This document shows, piece after piece, positions 27,790 through 40,022 of a stretch of DNA of 64,000 nt. Source of the stretch: Allacma fusca (taxonomy: Eukaryota; Arthropoda; Collembola; Symphypleona; Sminthuridae). The stretch spans positions 27,352,654-27,416,653 of the forward strand of contig OX359250.1 of the NCBI GenBank assembly GCA_947179485.1, given 5' to 3'. Positions within the stretch are counted from its first letter, which is position 1, and each line of letters begins with the position of its first letter. Made by a program: the position numbers and the translations under genes. The notes under the pieces were generated by a model. It ran no database searches. It was given only the letters and a program-made list of their open reading frames with translations, and was not told where the DNA came from.

Positions 27790-27855
27790 AATCAGCCTAA
27801 CCACGTCCGATATAAGTATATCTGGTCCATATATTTTCAAAAATTGAAAAAAGTC

Positions 27856-27861
27856 AATAAA
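27856..27861 (+). promoter_or_regulatory. Polyadenylation signal of the giant Ig gene
   Basis: AATAAA lies 67 bp after the TGA, with a second AATAAA-like stretch in the A-rich run just downstream. This is the expected position for 3'-end formation. Confidence 0.65.
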
Positions 27862-28385
27862 ACTAAGAATAAAAAAACAAATACAATGTTGTTCATTCAT
27901 TAAGAGCATTAATATATTTCGTAAATTCCTTTAAGGACAACCTTCTTTACAATATAGAATATGCCTAGGATTACAAATCCGATTTAGTTTACAGATTTAG
28001 CGGTTAGAATCGAAAATAGCGTTGGCGTAATCATAAGAACGCGTGCACATGAGTTCCAGTAAAATATTTAGCTTACTTAGTCAACGAAGACATTACATTT
28101 TGTAACGTTAAATAATAGTTCACAAGTGTAGTTAATGCTTATTGTGCTGATTGCTTTTGAATTCATAATAATTCTTTTGGATGATTTATTCTTAAGTTAT
28201 AATAATATGATTATATAATAATAATTACTTATGAAGACGGGTAACGCGATTTCGAGCCCTTGGAAGACTCAAAAAGAGTAAATTCTGATAGTACAAGTCA
28301 AGATAACAATTTGACGTTCCATTTGTAAACCCCTTCAGTATTTTTTACATTACATATAAAATATCAATTTATCTTATATATTAGT
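27862..28385. other. Convergent intergenic region
   Basis: Non-coding AT-rich space between the 3' ends of the giant Ig gene (+) and Rab10 (-). It should hold the Rab10 3' UTR; an AATAAA on the minus strand lies at 28195-28200. No other structure was seen. Confidence 0.6.
28195..28200 (-). promoter_or_regulatory. Possible polyadenylation signal of Rab10
   Basis: TTTATT on the plus strand reads AATAAA on the minus strand, about 185 bp beyond the Rab10 stop codon. It is a plausible 3' end, but other AT-rich hexamers lie nearby. Confidence 0.4.
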
Positions 28386-30740
28386 CTAGCAACACTGTGT
28401 TTTAGTAGGGGGATTCGGTTTATTTGGATCGTTAAATCGAACAGGAAGGTCTTGAGGGTCACGGCTCGGTCCCGTCTTGGCTAGAATCGACTCGGCCAAA
28501 TCATGAAATGCTCTTTCAATATTCACGTTATTCTTGGCTGACGTCTCCATAAACTTTATTCCATGCTCTCGTGCTATCTGAAATTCCAAAAACCAATTTC
28601 ATATTCCATTAGATATAAGTAAGCTCCTATTTCAATTTATACACCTTCCCTCATGCAACTTTAATGAAATCAATCAACATTCTTAATCAATTGCATTTTC
28701 TAAAAGACTTTCCTTATACTCAGTTCGAACCAACGACAGTATTAAAACTCATATAGAACTCCACTCCCGTACTAACAATAAACAGTGCAATGTGCAAGAC
28801 GTGTATATGGTGCTACAAATTGCAGCATCAGACAACCGACGCGGAAAACATAAACTATTAAAGCAAGGATAATAGTAGCAGTCTGATAAAGATGATGCTC
28901 ATTCGTCATTCAAGTTCATAATGTTCGGTTGGTATATGTGAAGTTGATTAACCAAGATACTAGGCAGGCTTGTTGAAACCATGAATGCGTTTCAAAACAA
29001 CACTCCTCCTTCACTGAGTAAAGATAGCATTGCACTTTAAAACCCACTTGAAAGAAGACACGTAATTTAAGAGTGCATGCATGGAAAAACTGTGTATGTA
29101 TAGTCTCCATCCATGTAGTAGCAACTGAAATACCAGAAGCTGCATAAGAACATCAACAAATGAGACAGTTTTGACGATTGACCATAACGACTTTAGCTTC
29201 TACGGAGCAAGCAAAAAATCACTAAAGTAAACGTTTGGAGACCAATGAAAGGGATGAAGTCTAATAGAAAGCAATGTTATGAACTAAATGATACTTACGG
29301 CATCTCCACGTTCTCTAGGGACAACACGGCTGTCTTCCATATCACACTTATTCCCCAGTATCATTTTCTCAACATCCTCATTTGCGTGCTGCAAGCATGA
29401 CAAAAAATTAATACAACAGAATCAGTACTGTTTGTTCTGGCCCGCATTTAGTGTCATTTAATACTATTCAACTTCACTTGAGTGTCTGAAAACAGCAGCC
29501 TTAAACTACCAAATATGATTTCTCAGCATTATGCTGCTCTCGAAAGTTCACAAACAGATGCATGCACGCTGGGAAATCTAGTACGTACATACAGAGTTTC
29601 AAATAAAATGTTTCTGTCGAGAACATTTTTTCAAATAAATATGAGGATCTAAGCATCAGCAGCAAAAAGTACAACTCAAGCTGAAGTTTAGAATTAAATG
29701 ATCAATAACAAGTAAAAACGGCCGCGACAATAAAATAGCTAGAGTTAAACTGCTAATATTAAAAATGTGATCAATACCTCATCAATATTTCGGAGCCATT
29801 TTGCAATATTCTCAAAGCTCTTTACGTTGGTAATATCGTAGACGAGCATTATCCCCATCGCTCCTCGGTAGTACGACGTAGTAATAGTATGAAACCTTTC
29901 CTGACCAGCGGTATCCCTGCAAAATAAACATTTCAATCAAACATCCACACCAAAACATACAATTACATCATTATCAGAGTTCATCTCTTTAATGATAAAG
30001 ATAAAATGAAAGAACAGAAATCAATAAAACTATCGCCATATTCATGTAGGACAGCTGTACAGGAAAACTTTGTAGCAAATAATTGGTAAATATCGTAGAC
30101 AAACTAATCGAACTGCAACTAAGGATTCAAATCTTGACATCTCGATTGGATTGCCCACAAAATCAATTGCCTCTGGAATAAACTTTTTGCTGTTAAAAAT
30201 GAAACATATGATGTTCGACTCAAAAAGTATTTTCTCAAAGAACATATATACATTCTGCTTGATTGAATCGTCAATAAAACGAGTGAACAGGCATAAAATG
30301 ATAATACAATTAGCAATAAAAAAAACGCCCGAGTAACTTTCACCATCAACGCATTCCTTATAGTACAAATTCTATCAAGGGTAAATCAATGAATGCTAAA
30401 TCCCTCAACTAATTCATATACAAATAGAATCTAACTAATTACACTTACCAAATTTGAAGTTTAATCTTTTTCCCTTTCAGTTCAATGGTCTTGATTTTAA
30501 AATCAATACCTAAAAGAAAACCACACCAGTTACATCATACGCCCCACCATTCCCATATCTACAATAATTCAAACCACAACCACACATTTCAAATGACAAC
30601 TGACAACCCTCACCGATTGTAGAAATAAAGGTTGTGTTGAATGCATCATCCGAGAATCTGAATAAAATGCAAGTCTTGCCGACGCCGGAATCTCCAATTA
30701 AAAGTAACTTGAACAGTAAGTCGTAGGTTTTCTTAGCCAT
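28386..30740 (-). CDS. Rab10: Small GTPase Rab10
   Basis: Five exons on the minus strand: 30740-30614, 30509-30449, 29916-29778, 29388-29299 and 28577-28386. Phases agree and the product is 202 residues. Visible motifs: N-terminus [18 protein letters not shown]-loop GDSGVGKT, switch I TFISTIGIDFKI, switch [21 protein letters not shown], base-binding GNKCD and ETSAK, and a C-terminal CC for double geranylgeranylation. [32 protein letters not shown] and IAREHGIKF fit Rab10 rather than Rab8. Rab10 controls exocytic and endocytic-recycling membrane traffic. The tail before the cysteines is Pro/Asn-rich, as is normal for a variable Rab tail. All catalytic residues, including the switch II glutamine, are intact. 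Confidence 0.95.
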
Positions 30741-31019
30741 TATTTAAAATATTTCGGAGGAAACACAGGGGAGGGGGGGAGAGAATAAGGTTGGCAGTTA
30801 AATGCTTCTACAGACACGGTCCACACAACAACAGAAATTACTCTTAATTCCCGTATTTCACAGTAACGGCGTATACAGTTACAGACGTCCTTCAAAAAAA
30901 ATTAATTTTGGCTCATCAATCCAGCTCTCGCAATTGAGTCACGCAAGGAGCCTGTCTTATCTCGCTGTTCAGAGGAAGTCTCCTGATATCATTTGTCACA
31001 CTCCCCTGTGAACAAGGAA

Positions 31020-31400
31020 TTTTCAAAATTAATCCCTTTCAAATTCAGACTTGACGCTTCTTTCCCATCAAGCCTTCTTCAACACCCATCACCCCACACC
31101 TTCAACATCAATGATCCAACACCTTTAACATACACAAATTCAAAAAAATCATATAATTCAAAATCAAACGCCCTTCAAAATCCTTCAAATCTCAACGTTA
31201 AAAATCAAATACTTCCAGTTTCAACACCCTTCAACAAAATTAAACTCAAAAAACTTGCAAACTATACAAATACTTCAAAATCAAATAAGTACTCTTCAAA
31301 CCTAAAATACATACACTTCAAACCCAAATACTCTTCACAAATGCTCTACTCCTCAAATGGGACTCACATTCAAAACAAAAATCCTTATAAATAATCCAAT
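31020..31400 (+). repeat. Low-complexity A/C-rich stretch with recurring TTCAAA
   Basis: Irregular recurrence of CTTCAAA, TTCAAAATC and similar words over about 380 bp, with very little G on this strand. An in-frame 133-codon ORF (30993-31394) results from the lack of stop words and is not considered a gene. Confidence 0.6.
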
Positions 31401-32105
31401 GACTTGTCACAATTCAATATCTTAAAATTATGAAACTATATACACACACATTGATTACAACAATAAGAGTAATAATTTATATTCAAACCAAAATAATAAA
31501 ACTTGAACTTTTCTTCCACACTTCCTCAGGCTTCAGGGATAATTTACAAGTAAATCAGAATATATGAAGAATATCTCCGCCAAGGTACACAGAAACTGTA
31601 AGAAAAAAAGCTATAGTTTTGAGAATAATATATTACTTTGAACAGTATTTACTGGCATGTACTGTGTATGTATGTATGAGTTAAGTTTTTGGTTGAAATG
31701 AGACCGTGAGTGACTCAATTGGTTTGGAACAAGAATAAGAGAAGAACCAAACAAGGGAATAGAAGGGTCCGAGAGCCGTACTAAAACAAATAGATATAAG
31801 AAGAGCCGTCCGACTCGCCGTTCAGCTCACACTTTATGTTTTGCTCCTCAACTTCTATACACTTGGGTTTATTTGGTAAAATATTTTCGACGAGAAGTGA
31901 GCTACTATCTGTGTATGTATCTGTGGGTAATGGAGGGGAGCAGTCTCTTCTCCTTATTTCCAAGTCTGAGAAATCCAAGTGCTGGCCCACTGCGCCGGTC
32001 CACACTGACTCATCGCAAGAGTCGTCTTCTGGTCGTTTCTTCCTTCTGTCAAGTCAAGTGACTTTTTCCCCTATCTATAGTATGTGTGGACGGAGTCAGG
32101 GGATA

Positions 32106-32125
32106 TATACACACACACACACACA
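32106..32125 (+). repeat. AC microsatellite
   Basis: A perfect short (AC)n tract about 290 bp upstream of the TMBIM start codon. Confidence 0.8.
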
Positions 32126-32413
32126 GGACTTTCATATATAAATGGCTAGTCAATTACATAAAGTACATAGTACATAGAGATAGAGCCCAAAGTCCTTCGC
32201 TTCGGGTTACCTCAGAGAGCAGTGGTGGAGTATTAGTTGGTGAAGAAGTATTTCACAAGAAACTGCGTACTATATATTCGCTTCCGTCAAAGTTACATTT
32301 GAGTTCGGGAATCGGGGGAAAAAAAAGGAAAAATCTTCTGTGAGAGATAATATCGTATTTGAGGAATTTTTTTTGGGGGTAATATCTTCAAGTCTTGAAG
32401 GGTCGGAGGTTGA

Positions 32414-34928
32414 ATGGCGTGGCAACAGCAGCCCAACTATGGTGGGTTCGGTAATAATTAATTTTTGGCATGCTTGTTTTGTGTTTTTTTTTGTTGATTT
32501 GGTTATTGCAGAAATTATTTTGGCTCGTTGGATTATTTGGTCGAGTTGGGAGTTGTTGTTTTGTCCAAGGACACTCGTCTGTGTGTAGAAGAATGTAGCT
32601 CCCTGTCCACATCACCTGTTTGTAACCTTGGGAGTTTTGTAATAAGCTCGGGATCCAGTAGTTCCCGTGGTTGTCAATGCAATAATAGTGTCAACTGTCG
32701 TCACTCTGTCAATGTTTGCGTAACCGTTTGGCAACGAGCCTTTTTTTCCATGATTTGATCTCTTATATATGGGTTTTTTGATACTAGTGTGTACTTACAC
32801 TCAGTGGTTGTTTTTCTTGAGTTGGAGTCTGTCTGTTTGAATTGTGGGATCTAATTTTGATAATGGTATGAGAGTTGTTTTTCAAGAATGTGGATTGATT
32901 TCTTGGATTGTTGTTTCTGTGATTGGGCTTGGGATGGAATGTTGACTGTGTGATTGGTTTTGTGGAAGTTTCTATTAATCTGGGGAATTTTAGGTGCATG
33001 TAAACATTGGGAAAGTTGGGGCTTTTTGGGGGAACTTACTGATTATGTCGTATGGTGTGGGAACTGGGAGGACGTGACAGTGATGGAAGTGGAATTAAGT
33101 GATAGTGGACTTGGACAGGACATGATAGCAGTAATGGGGCTGGGAAGGGACGGTTGTGGTGGTCGACGGGATTTTATGGAGGAAATTGGGAAGCTGAGCT
33201 GTGACTATAGAAGCGGTGGTGGGTATAGATGTGGAGGGTCATTCGGTTTGTGAGGATTGGAGAGAATGTTTAGGACACGTCATGAGTAGTTTTTTGACGG
33301 GGAAAGTTGTTGGGAAAAGCTACTTGACATTTGATATTTTTGAGACTGCCGCAAGAGGCTATTGTAGAATGGGAGGTAACTGTGAAACGTTTGTGTGTCG
33401 TTGTAGTTTATGTAGAAGGATCTTAGATTGTATGATTAATTGGTATGAGTGTGCAAATCACAAGGGAAGCTGAAAGTCGTGTTGTGGAGGATTAGAATTG
33501 GTTTGATGGCGTAATTATAGGTTTGTTTATGCATCAAATCGACGTTTGAGTCGCAGATGTTTATGACGGATGCGTCAGTTATCTGCAGTGCCGCATTGTA
33601 CTTAAAATTAGTTAGATTGTACTTATATTGAAAATGGCTGATGTTCTGTGAGTTATGTAAAGTCACATATTTATGGGCAATTGGATATTTTAAGGTAACC
33701 AAGGTTTTCCTGGCGGCGGTGGACCATTTCCAGGAGGTTATCCTGGTGGGGGATATCCCAGTGGCTACCCACAACAGCCACCACCGGCAGGTTACTACAA
33801 CCCGCAACAACCTGGAGGATACCCTCAGATGCCCAATATGGGATTTCACATGCCACCGGATGTAGAGCAAGGGCAAGGATTTCCTAAAAATGAAGATTCG
33901 GATTTCCAGGGGTTTGAATTCAGTGACAAGACTATCCGTCAAGGGTTTATAAGGTTCGGTTAAACTATGTCATTGTAACAAAAGTTCATTAATAAAAGTT
34001 GTAGAGGATCAGTGTCATCGTGAAGTCATATGAAGAATTTTAAATTTATTCCAGGAAAGTGTACAGTATATTGATGGTGCAGCTGCTTGTAACGTTCGGA
34101 TTCGTTACTTTGTTCGTATACAACGAAGACATGAAACTCTGGACTAGGGCAAATCCAGGGTTCTTCATTGGAGCTTTGGTTTTGACGGTTGTACTACTTC
34201 TGGCGATGGCATGCTGTGAATCTGCTCGCCGAAAGAGCCCAATGAACTTCATCTGCTTGGGACTGTTCACTGTAGCCGAAGGATTTGTGCTGGGAGCTGC
34301 GTCATCCAGTTATGAGTAAGTAACTTCAGGTTTTCTAACAGTTTTTTGGAGTTTAATAATGATGAATGCGCACAGAAATTATTATTTAGCAACATTTAAA
34401 TAAATTTATTTTAACACAAAACTTGATTGGTGATTACAAGTGCCCGTTACAAAACAAAAAGATAAAATACAACAATAATGATTAGTGTATATAAATTGCT
34501 ACTCTATGAGTGCTGAAATTTTAATCAACTGTACTGATTTGTGTTAATACAGTGAGAAGAGTGTACTCCTTGCTGTCGGATTAACAACCGTGATCTGCTT
34601 GTCGCTGACAATTTTCAGTTTTCAGACAAAGTTCGACATGACTGCAAAGGGTGGAATTCTGTTTATATTGCTAATTGTGTTGATGCTCTTTGGTTTCCTT
34701 GCCATATTCTTGCGGTCAGTATTCCCTATGGTAAATATTGTGTATGGTTGTTGTGGTGCACTCCTCTTCTCCGCGTACCTTGTGTATGATACACAGCTCA
34801 TGATGGGTGGGAAACACAAGTACAGTATCAGTCCGGAAGAGTACATTTTCGCAGCACTCAATCTGTACTTGGATATTGTCAATATTTTCATCTATATACT
34901 CAGCATTGTGGGGTCCAGGGGTGACTAA
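32414..34928 (+). CDS. TMBIM/Lifeguard family membrane protein (GRINA-like)
   Basis: Four exons: 32414-32450, 33695-33953, 34055-34315 and 34553-34928. They encode 310 residues and the phases agree; the donor at 33954 (GTTCGG) is weak, but the frame requires it. The first 80 or so residues are Gly/Pro/Tyr/Gln-rich (FPGGGGPFPGGYPGGGY), as in GRINA/Lifeguard proteins. The motif SDKTIRQGFIRKVY precedes seven hydrophobic segments, including ILMVQLLVTFGFVTLFV, FFIGALVLTVVLLLAMAC, VLLAVGLTTVICLSLTIF and ILFILLIVLMLFGFLAIF. Acidic residues characteristic of the BAX-inhibitor-1 fold are present in LVYDTQLM and LYLDIVNI. Family members act in ER/Golgi membranes on calcium leak and cell survival. The stop codon overlaps that of the minus-strand crotonase gene. 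Confidence 0.93.
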
Positions 34929-37900
34929 AATCTAAGCCAAGAGGATCTCAAATCTTTTGCCAGCTCTAATTTACTGGAATTCTTGGTGTTTACCTCCCCC
35001 TTTGTTCGTAGCAACACCTGCAGAAAATAAAACAATAAAGTCATATAATTCATCCGCTTTCACATTATGTTCTTATGGGGTTTGTAGATATAATCTATTT
35101 ATATTACGACCATGAAGACTTTGTATGTGATTAACATGAATTGTATTGGTATAAATCGTAGAGAGCATTTTTATTGTCAGAATGGATAGTCAAACTTGTA
35201 AAATCTTACGTGTGCATAATCTTAAACAACTGTCCAGTAAATCAGAATTTTAAATGAGGAAATGTTCCAAAGAAAACTGATAGCAGTACGTACTGTTACA
35301 GCACAGGCAAGAGGAAATATGAGCTAATTCTACATTCAGAGTGGGAATCACTCATCAATATTTTAAAATCTCATGTTGGATGTCTTATAATCCGTAGTCA
35401 TTACGCGGTAATATTTTATTCTTTAACATTCGTTATCCATACTGAATACGTTGTACGTGATTTAAACTGTATATAAGCTCTTAAGGCACGGCTGATCAAC
35501 ATCATCAATTCCTAGGGTACATGGTGTGAATTGTATGGCTGCTCTTAACTAAAAATAAGTATGTATTTAGCGTTTACAACACACGTACCCACATGACTGT
35601 ATAAAGTATTTTGTCACTTTTTTGAAATTCCCTAGTTTGAGTTTATTATTGCATTACATTTAGTATTAAAATAATTAGTTTATCGTGTAAGTTCGATGTC
35701 AATGTATGGAGCTGTATATATTAGCATAACGTGTCATAACGTTAAAGGTCTGACCTGTAGATCAGCATTTCCTTCCAACGGAAACTCGTTATTTGTTAAA
35801 TACAGAGTTAAGTTTACTTAATTTAAATAGATTTCAAACACCTACGACTTTCTAGAATTTTCTAGATATTTTTGTGATAGTTTCGGTAAATATAATTACC
35901 TTCATCTAGCAATTATAACTTCCTTTGTTCAATTTAAATCAATAAAGATAGCAAACTATAGCTATCTAATTATCATACCTGAATAATCTGTGATAACTCT
36001 GAACTGTTGAATTTGTACTAAAATATATTCATACACCATTAATCTCATGATACGATCTTACCTCTTGACTGGCTGAAGTAATAGTCCTGATTCTGGACGC
36101 CAGTTCCTCCTGGAATTTTGCAGGCCATAATACTTCTGTAACGAGGCCGGAAGTCACTCCTTCAGTCGCTGTCAACTTCCTCCCCGTGTAAAGCATCGCA
36201 TATGTCTAACAAGGCATGCAACAGTGAATTACTCCAGAGTAAAATCAAAATGACATTCAGGGCACAAGTGTCAAAGGCAATAGCCTTATTGGCACAGTAT
36301 ACTTGCGCGTAAGTAGATATGTAGGTATAATACTGCTTTCTGAGCATAACAGTCATTCAGTATAACATATAGCAAGAATTAAGTTTGATTGGCTTACAAG
36401 TCGATTTTTAGGAAAAAACTGAAGACATTCTGGTAAGTATCCATTTTTGCCGTAGTTGGTCTGAAATGTAGCCTTGTCCGAAGCATAGACCATATCAAAA
36501 TAACTCAGAATTAAAACACCAAAATCAACAGCGTCTCCACTCACTCCGGCCACTAGCAATTTCGGGTAATTAATAAGGGTTTTGAGTAAGGAACTGTAAA
36601 TGGAATTTGTTTAAGTTATCATTTGAAACCCTAAACGCAGTCTTAAGTCACCAAAAAATAGCACACAAAAATCTTAAAAGCAGACTTACTCAAGACAGGC
36701 AATCATGGAATCAGCCATAGACTCTCGCAGACTATCATCCGTCTCCGATCTGATACCTTGTATATCCAGACCTTGAATAAAGTCACTTGTCGTGGTCATC
36801 TGTACCACCGTAACATCTTCGTTAACCTTCAGACTGTTCAATATTGCTGTCAGCCGGGAAGTTATCTGAAATAGTAACGTTATATAAGAACTTAACGGAC
36901 GAATAGGTCTACAAATTATGCTTAAACCTATAATTTTCCCACATTTATTCTTGCACTTAATAATATAGGAGTATTAAAATGTCAAGATGATTCTTAGTCA
37001 CAATAATGGAGATTAATTAGTGAACAATACATTTACAATCAGGCATTCCGGAACCGCCAAGAAAACTCGTGGAAGGGGTGATTTTTAATTATTTCTGGAA
37101 GCTAATTCTTAGTTTATAAATTTGTGTTTGAGACCAATTCATAAAAACCAATGCTCAAATTCCTGCAATTCGTGCATCTTACAATCTATGAAAGAATTTT
37201 GATATTTTATAATAATTTAGCAACGTTTCATGTCTGTTTTAACGTTTTCGTAAACATTTCCCGAAAAATCGGCAACATTTTAATTCGAGGAGGTGGACAC
37301 TACCATGGGCTGCCCCTCCCAGATTTTTTAAGGGGGGACAATGTCCACCTAATCCAGAGTGCCTGTTTTGAATAAATTAACTGATCAGAATAAAAATATT
37401 GCATTCTTCTATCCACGAACAACATTTTACAACGAAATTAACTATGTAAGAATAAATGACTGTATGAGTATAAGTAACCTTAATTTTAGATATAATGTTT
37501 TCGCTCTTAAAAACTGGCTAACAATTCTACGCATTTTCCGTTCCAATCACTGAATAATTCTCATTTGCATTGTATTACGAATTCCTGTACTGTAATGATG
37601 GTCGTATTCGCAGCATATTCTAAATCCTATTTTACTAATTTTTCTAATCATTGTTATATCAACTCATCAACATAAAAATCATTTAAATTCCATTGTAATG
37701 TGTTCATACAAGAAAAAATATTCACTCTATTTTAGCGCCGCAGTACTTTTTAACATTAAAATGAAGGTGTGGACAGATGGCAAGCATTCCAATAATAAAA
37801 TGCTTAACAGACTTATAATGGAGTACTCTTGCATGGAACCGATAAATTACTACAATCCAAGCATGTCTTTACGAATTTGTTCAAGACTAAATGGCGGGCC

Positions 37901-40022
37901 AACGACCTGACAACGACATTTTCTCAATCTATCTGTGAGCCTGGCTAGCGGGCAAACTAGTAGTCTGAGACATTTTGCACAAAGAAAGCACATATGCACT
38001 CCTTTACTTCCTCTATCTGCATTGAATTAATAAGAGTGGCACATTTGTGTCAAGCAGCAAGGCAGAACTCTTCCCTGTAGTTTGTCAATCCTGATACTAA
38101 ATCATAATGAGAAATGCATATCATTACAAAGACATTCCACAACTCATGGTCTAGCTTATCAATCACGAATCAACTCATTGATCTCCATTATGACGAATTT
38201 AGAACGCCAAAATGTAAATATTACTTCTTACAACTGAAATTCCACGAAGGAAGGATCCATTGGTATCACGTACATAAACATAAAAGCGACCCCCACGAAT
38301 TTTGACAATGTATACGATTCAACAGAACGAGCACATTCTTTCAGCTACTTATAGCATGCGAGCTACACAAAAATTTGAAGCAAATTTAATTGTGCCTTCA
38401 ATAATTTCAACCTTTGAATGTACGCAGCAGCTTATTTAGTGCTTCCATCCAGTTGCCTATAGCATATATTTAAACTTCTATTCTTGTAGCAGCTCATAAA
38501 AAAATTCATAAAATAACAAACCGTTGGTTTGATTGATCCTTCACACCGTTATAACAATTAGTTTTTGTATATTGTTAATCAAGCTGAGAGAAAATTCCAA
38601 TAGATTACCTGTGTGTTGAAAGTTATAGCTTCGGCGTCAATAGTTATATAGCCCACGGAGTCATGAATCCGAACCTGGACTGTGTCCTCTGCGGATGACT
38701 GAATTGGTGCTGTAATACATAAATGGGATAATTTTTATCGCATAAAAAATGATATAATAATACTAGAGTACCCTCATCTACAAAATCATCACAGTTGGCT
38801 ATGTTTTGTCACACAAAATATTTTTTTGGGAACTGACTCAACAAGCCTACTTTTTTCGCGCGTTTCATTAACACTGCAAGGAGTAGGAGTGGAAATGGCT
38901 ATAAAAATGCCTGCATAACAACGCCTCCATGCTTCTAGCTTCCCCCTACATCAGTTCCAAAGTCCTTTCCTAAAATTCAAAAGCCCATGAATATTCCGGC
39001 AACTTTTTTAAGGAAATTAGCTCACCCCCCAAATGTGCCGGCGATGGACTTCTGGATGAAAAGTTGAAATTCGAACTTGAACTTCGTCTCCTAATAATCT
39101 TTGACGCTGGCTCGGACAATTTTGCCTTCTTAGCATTCCTCTGCTCCTGCTGCTGCAGCCGACGACTTTTAGATTTGAGTCTCAAAGAGACTTTATTAAA
39201 TATTTTCGTTTTAGAACTGTCCCGGACTTGATTGATAGCCTCTTCCCGGTGTTTGTTCAATGCCTTGAGCTTCTCCTCTTTGGACGTCAGAGCTTGGGTC
39301 GAGCCCCGGGCGGAGGGACCCATCAGTATTTTGACCGTCCCTTCATCCATCAGCAGCCTGTCTAGCTCCGACCGGGTCTTTCTCTTCTTTCGTTCTTTAC
39401 GGGCAGTGGAGGTGTCAGCTGAGGAGGATTCTTCCGCAGCCACGGCCGCGGAGGAGTCCATGATTTCATTGCTTTGGTTCTTGTCATCCATAGAATTATC
39501 AAGTTTGGGGTCGTCAGGTGGGGCCGGGGGATTCTCGGAGTTTGGTGGAGGCTGTTCCGCCCGAGTCTGGTCCTCCTTCCTCAGTTCCTCCTTTGATACT
39601 ACTCCTTCCTCGGGGTCTGGTCCTTCCTGGGTTACTACTCCTTCTGTAATTACTAGTTCTTCCTTGATTACAATTTCTTCCTTGACAGTCTTTACTTGCT
39701 CTACTGATTGATCCGCCGTGGCTTCCTCTTTGGTATACTCGGCTTTAGCGGGGATTACTACTCCGCTCTTCCCTGTGTCTCTCGTGTCCCGCTCGGGGTT
39801 CTCGGAATTTAATGAAGGCCCTTCTTCTCCTGACTTCGTGACATGTTTGGTCTCCTCAGAAGTAGTCTCATCCGGTATGCCATTTGTTTCGGGATCACTG
39901 AGCGTACAGGACGTACTACTTTCCGTAGGTTCTTTTAAATTTGAGGTCACCTGTTCACTCGTCGGCTTCTCCCCGGCCAATGTCGGTGACTCCGAGTCCA
40001 ACGAATTCCCGTTGGCCTCCAT
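34925..40022 (-). CDS. Crotonase-fold protein (CDYL/ECI2-like) with long charged N-terminus
   Basis: Six exons on the minus strand: 40022-39026, 38709-38609, 36865-36690, 36593-36398, 36205-36062 and 35017-34925. Phases agree and the product is 568 residues. The first 330 or so residues are acidic Ser/Glu/Thr-rich, then basic (RKERKKRKTRSELDRLLMDEG, read as two parts RKERKKRKTR and SELDRLLMDEG, and AKKAKLSEPASKIIRRR), suggesting nuclear targeting. The rest is an enoyl-CoA hydratase/isomerase domain: VGYITIDAEAITFN, then DFIQGLDIQGI (the first oxyanion segment), then VSGDAVDFGVLILSYFDMVY followed by ASDKATFQTNYG and TGRKLTATEGVTSGLVTEV. In relatives the second oxyanion segment reads NGPAVGxG; here the middle glycine is Asp. 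The glutamate of the usual SPEG motif is kept (LPEC). The C-terminus is shorter than usual. A CDYL-like chromatin role is inference; no chromodomain was seen. The last intron and exon overlap the TMBIM 3' UTR. Confidence 0.85.
35026..35031 (+). promoter_or_regulatory. Polyadenylation signal of the TMBIM gene
   Basis: AATAAA about 100 bp after the stop codon, followed by a second AATAAA. It lies within the last intron of the minus-strand crotonase gene, so the TMBIM 3' UTR is antisense to that gene's terminal exon. Confidence 0.65.
37291..37350. repeat. Short hairpin in an intron
   Basis: AGGTGGACA at 37291-37299 pairs with TGTCCACCT at 37342-37350. Additional pairing is possible between CCCCTCCC and GGGGGG inside. 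It sits in the 1.74-kb intron 36866-38608 of the crotonase gene. It may be the relic of a small foldback element; no target-site duplication was recognised. Confidence 0.5.

Larger units (their letters stand above)
30741..32413. other. Divergent upstream region of Rab10 and the TMBIM gene
   Basis: About 1.7 kb between the divergently transcribed Rab10 (-) and TMBIM (+) start codons. It must carry both promoters and 5' UTRs. It contains a TTCAAA-rich low-complexity stretch (31020-31400) and a short AC microsatellite. I see no convincing coding exon; ORFs here have biased, low-complexity composition. Confidence 0.6.

Noticed and set aside
30993..31394. A 133-codon plus-strand ORF between Rab10 and TMBIM
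   Set aside because: Its Asn/Lys/Ser/Thr-rich composition follows directly from the low-complexity TTCAAA stretch; no domain or splice context.
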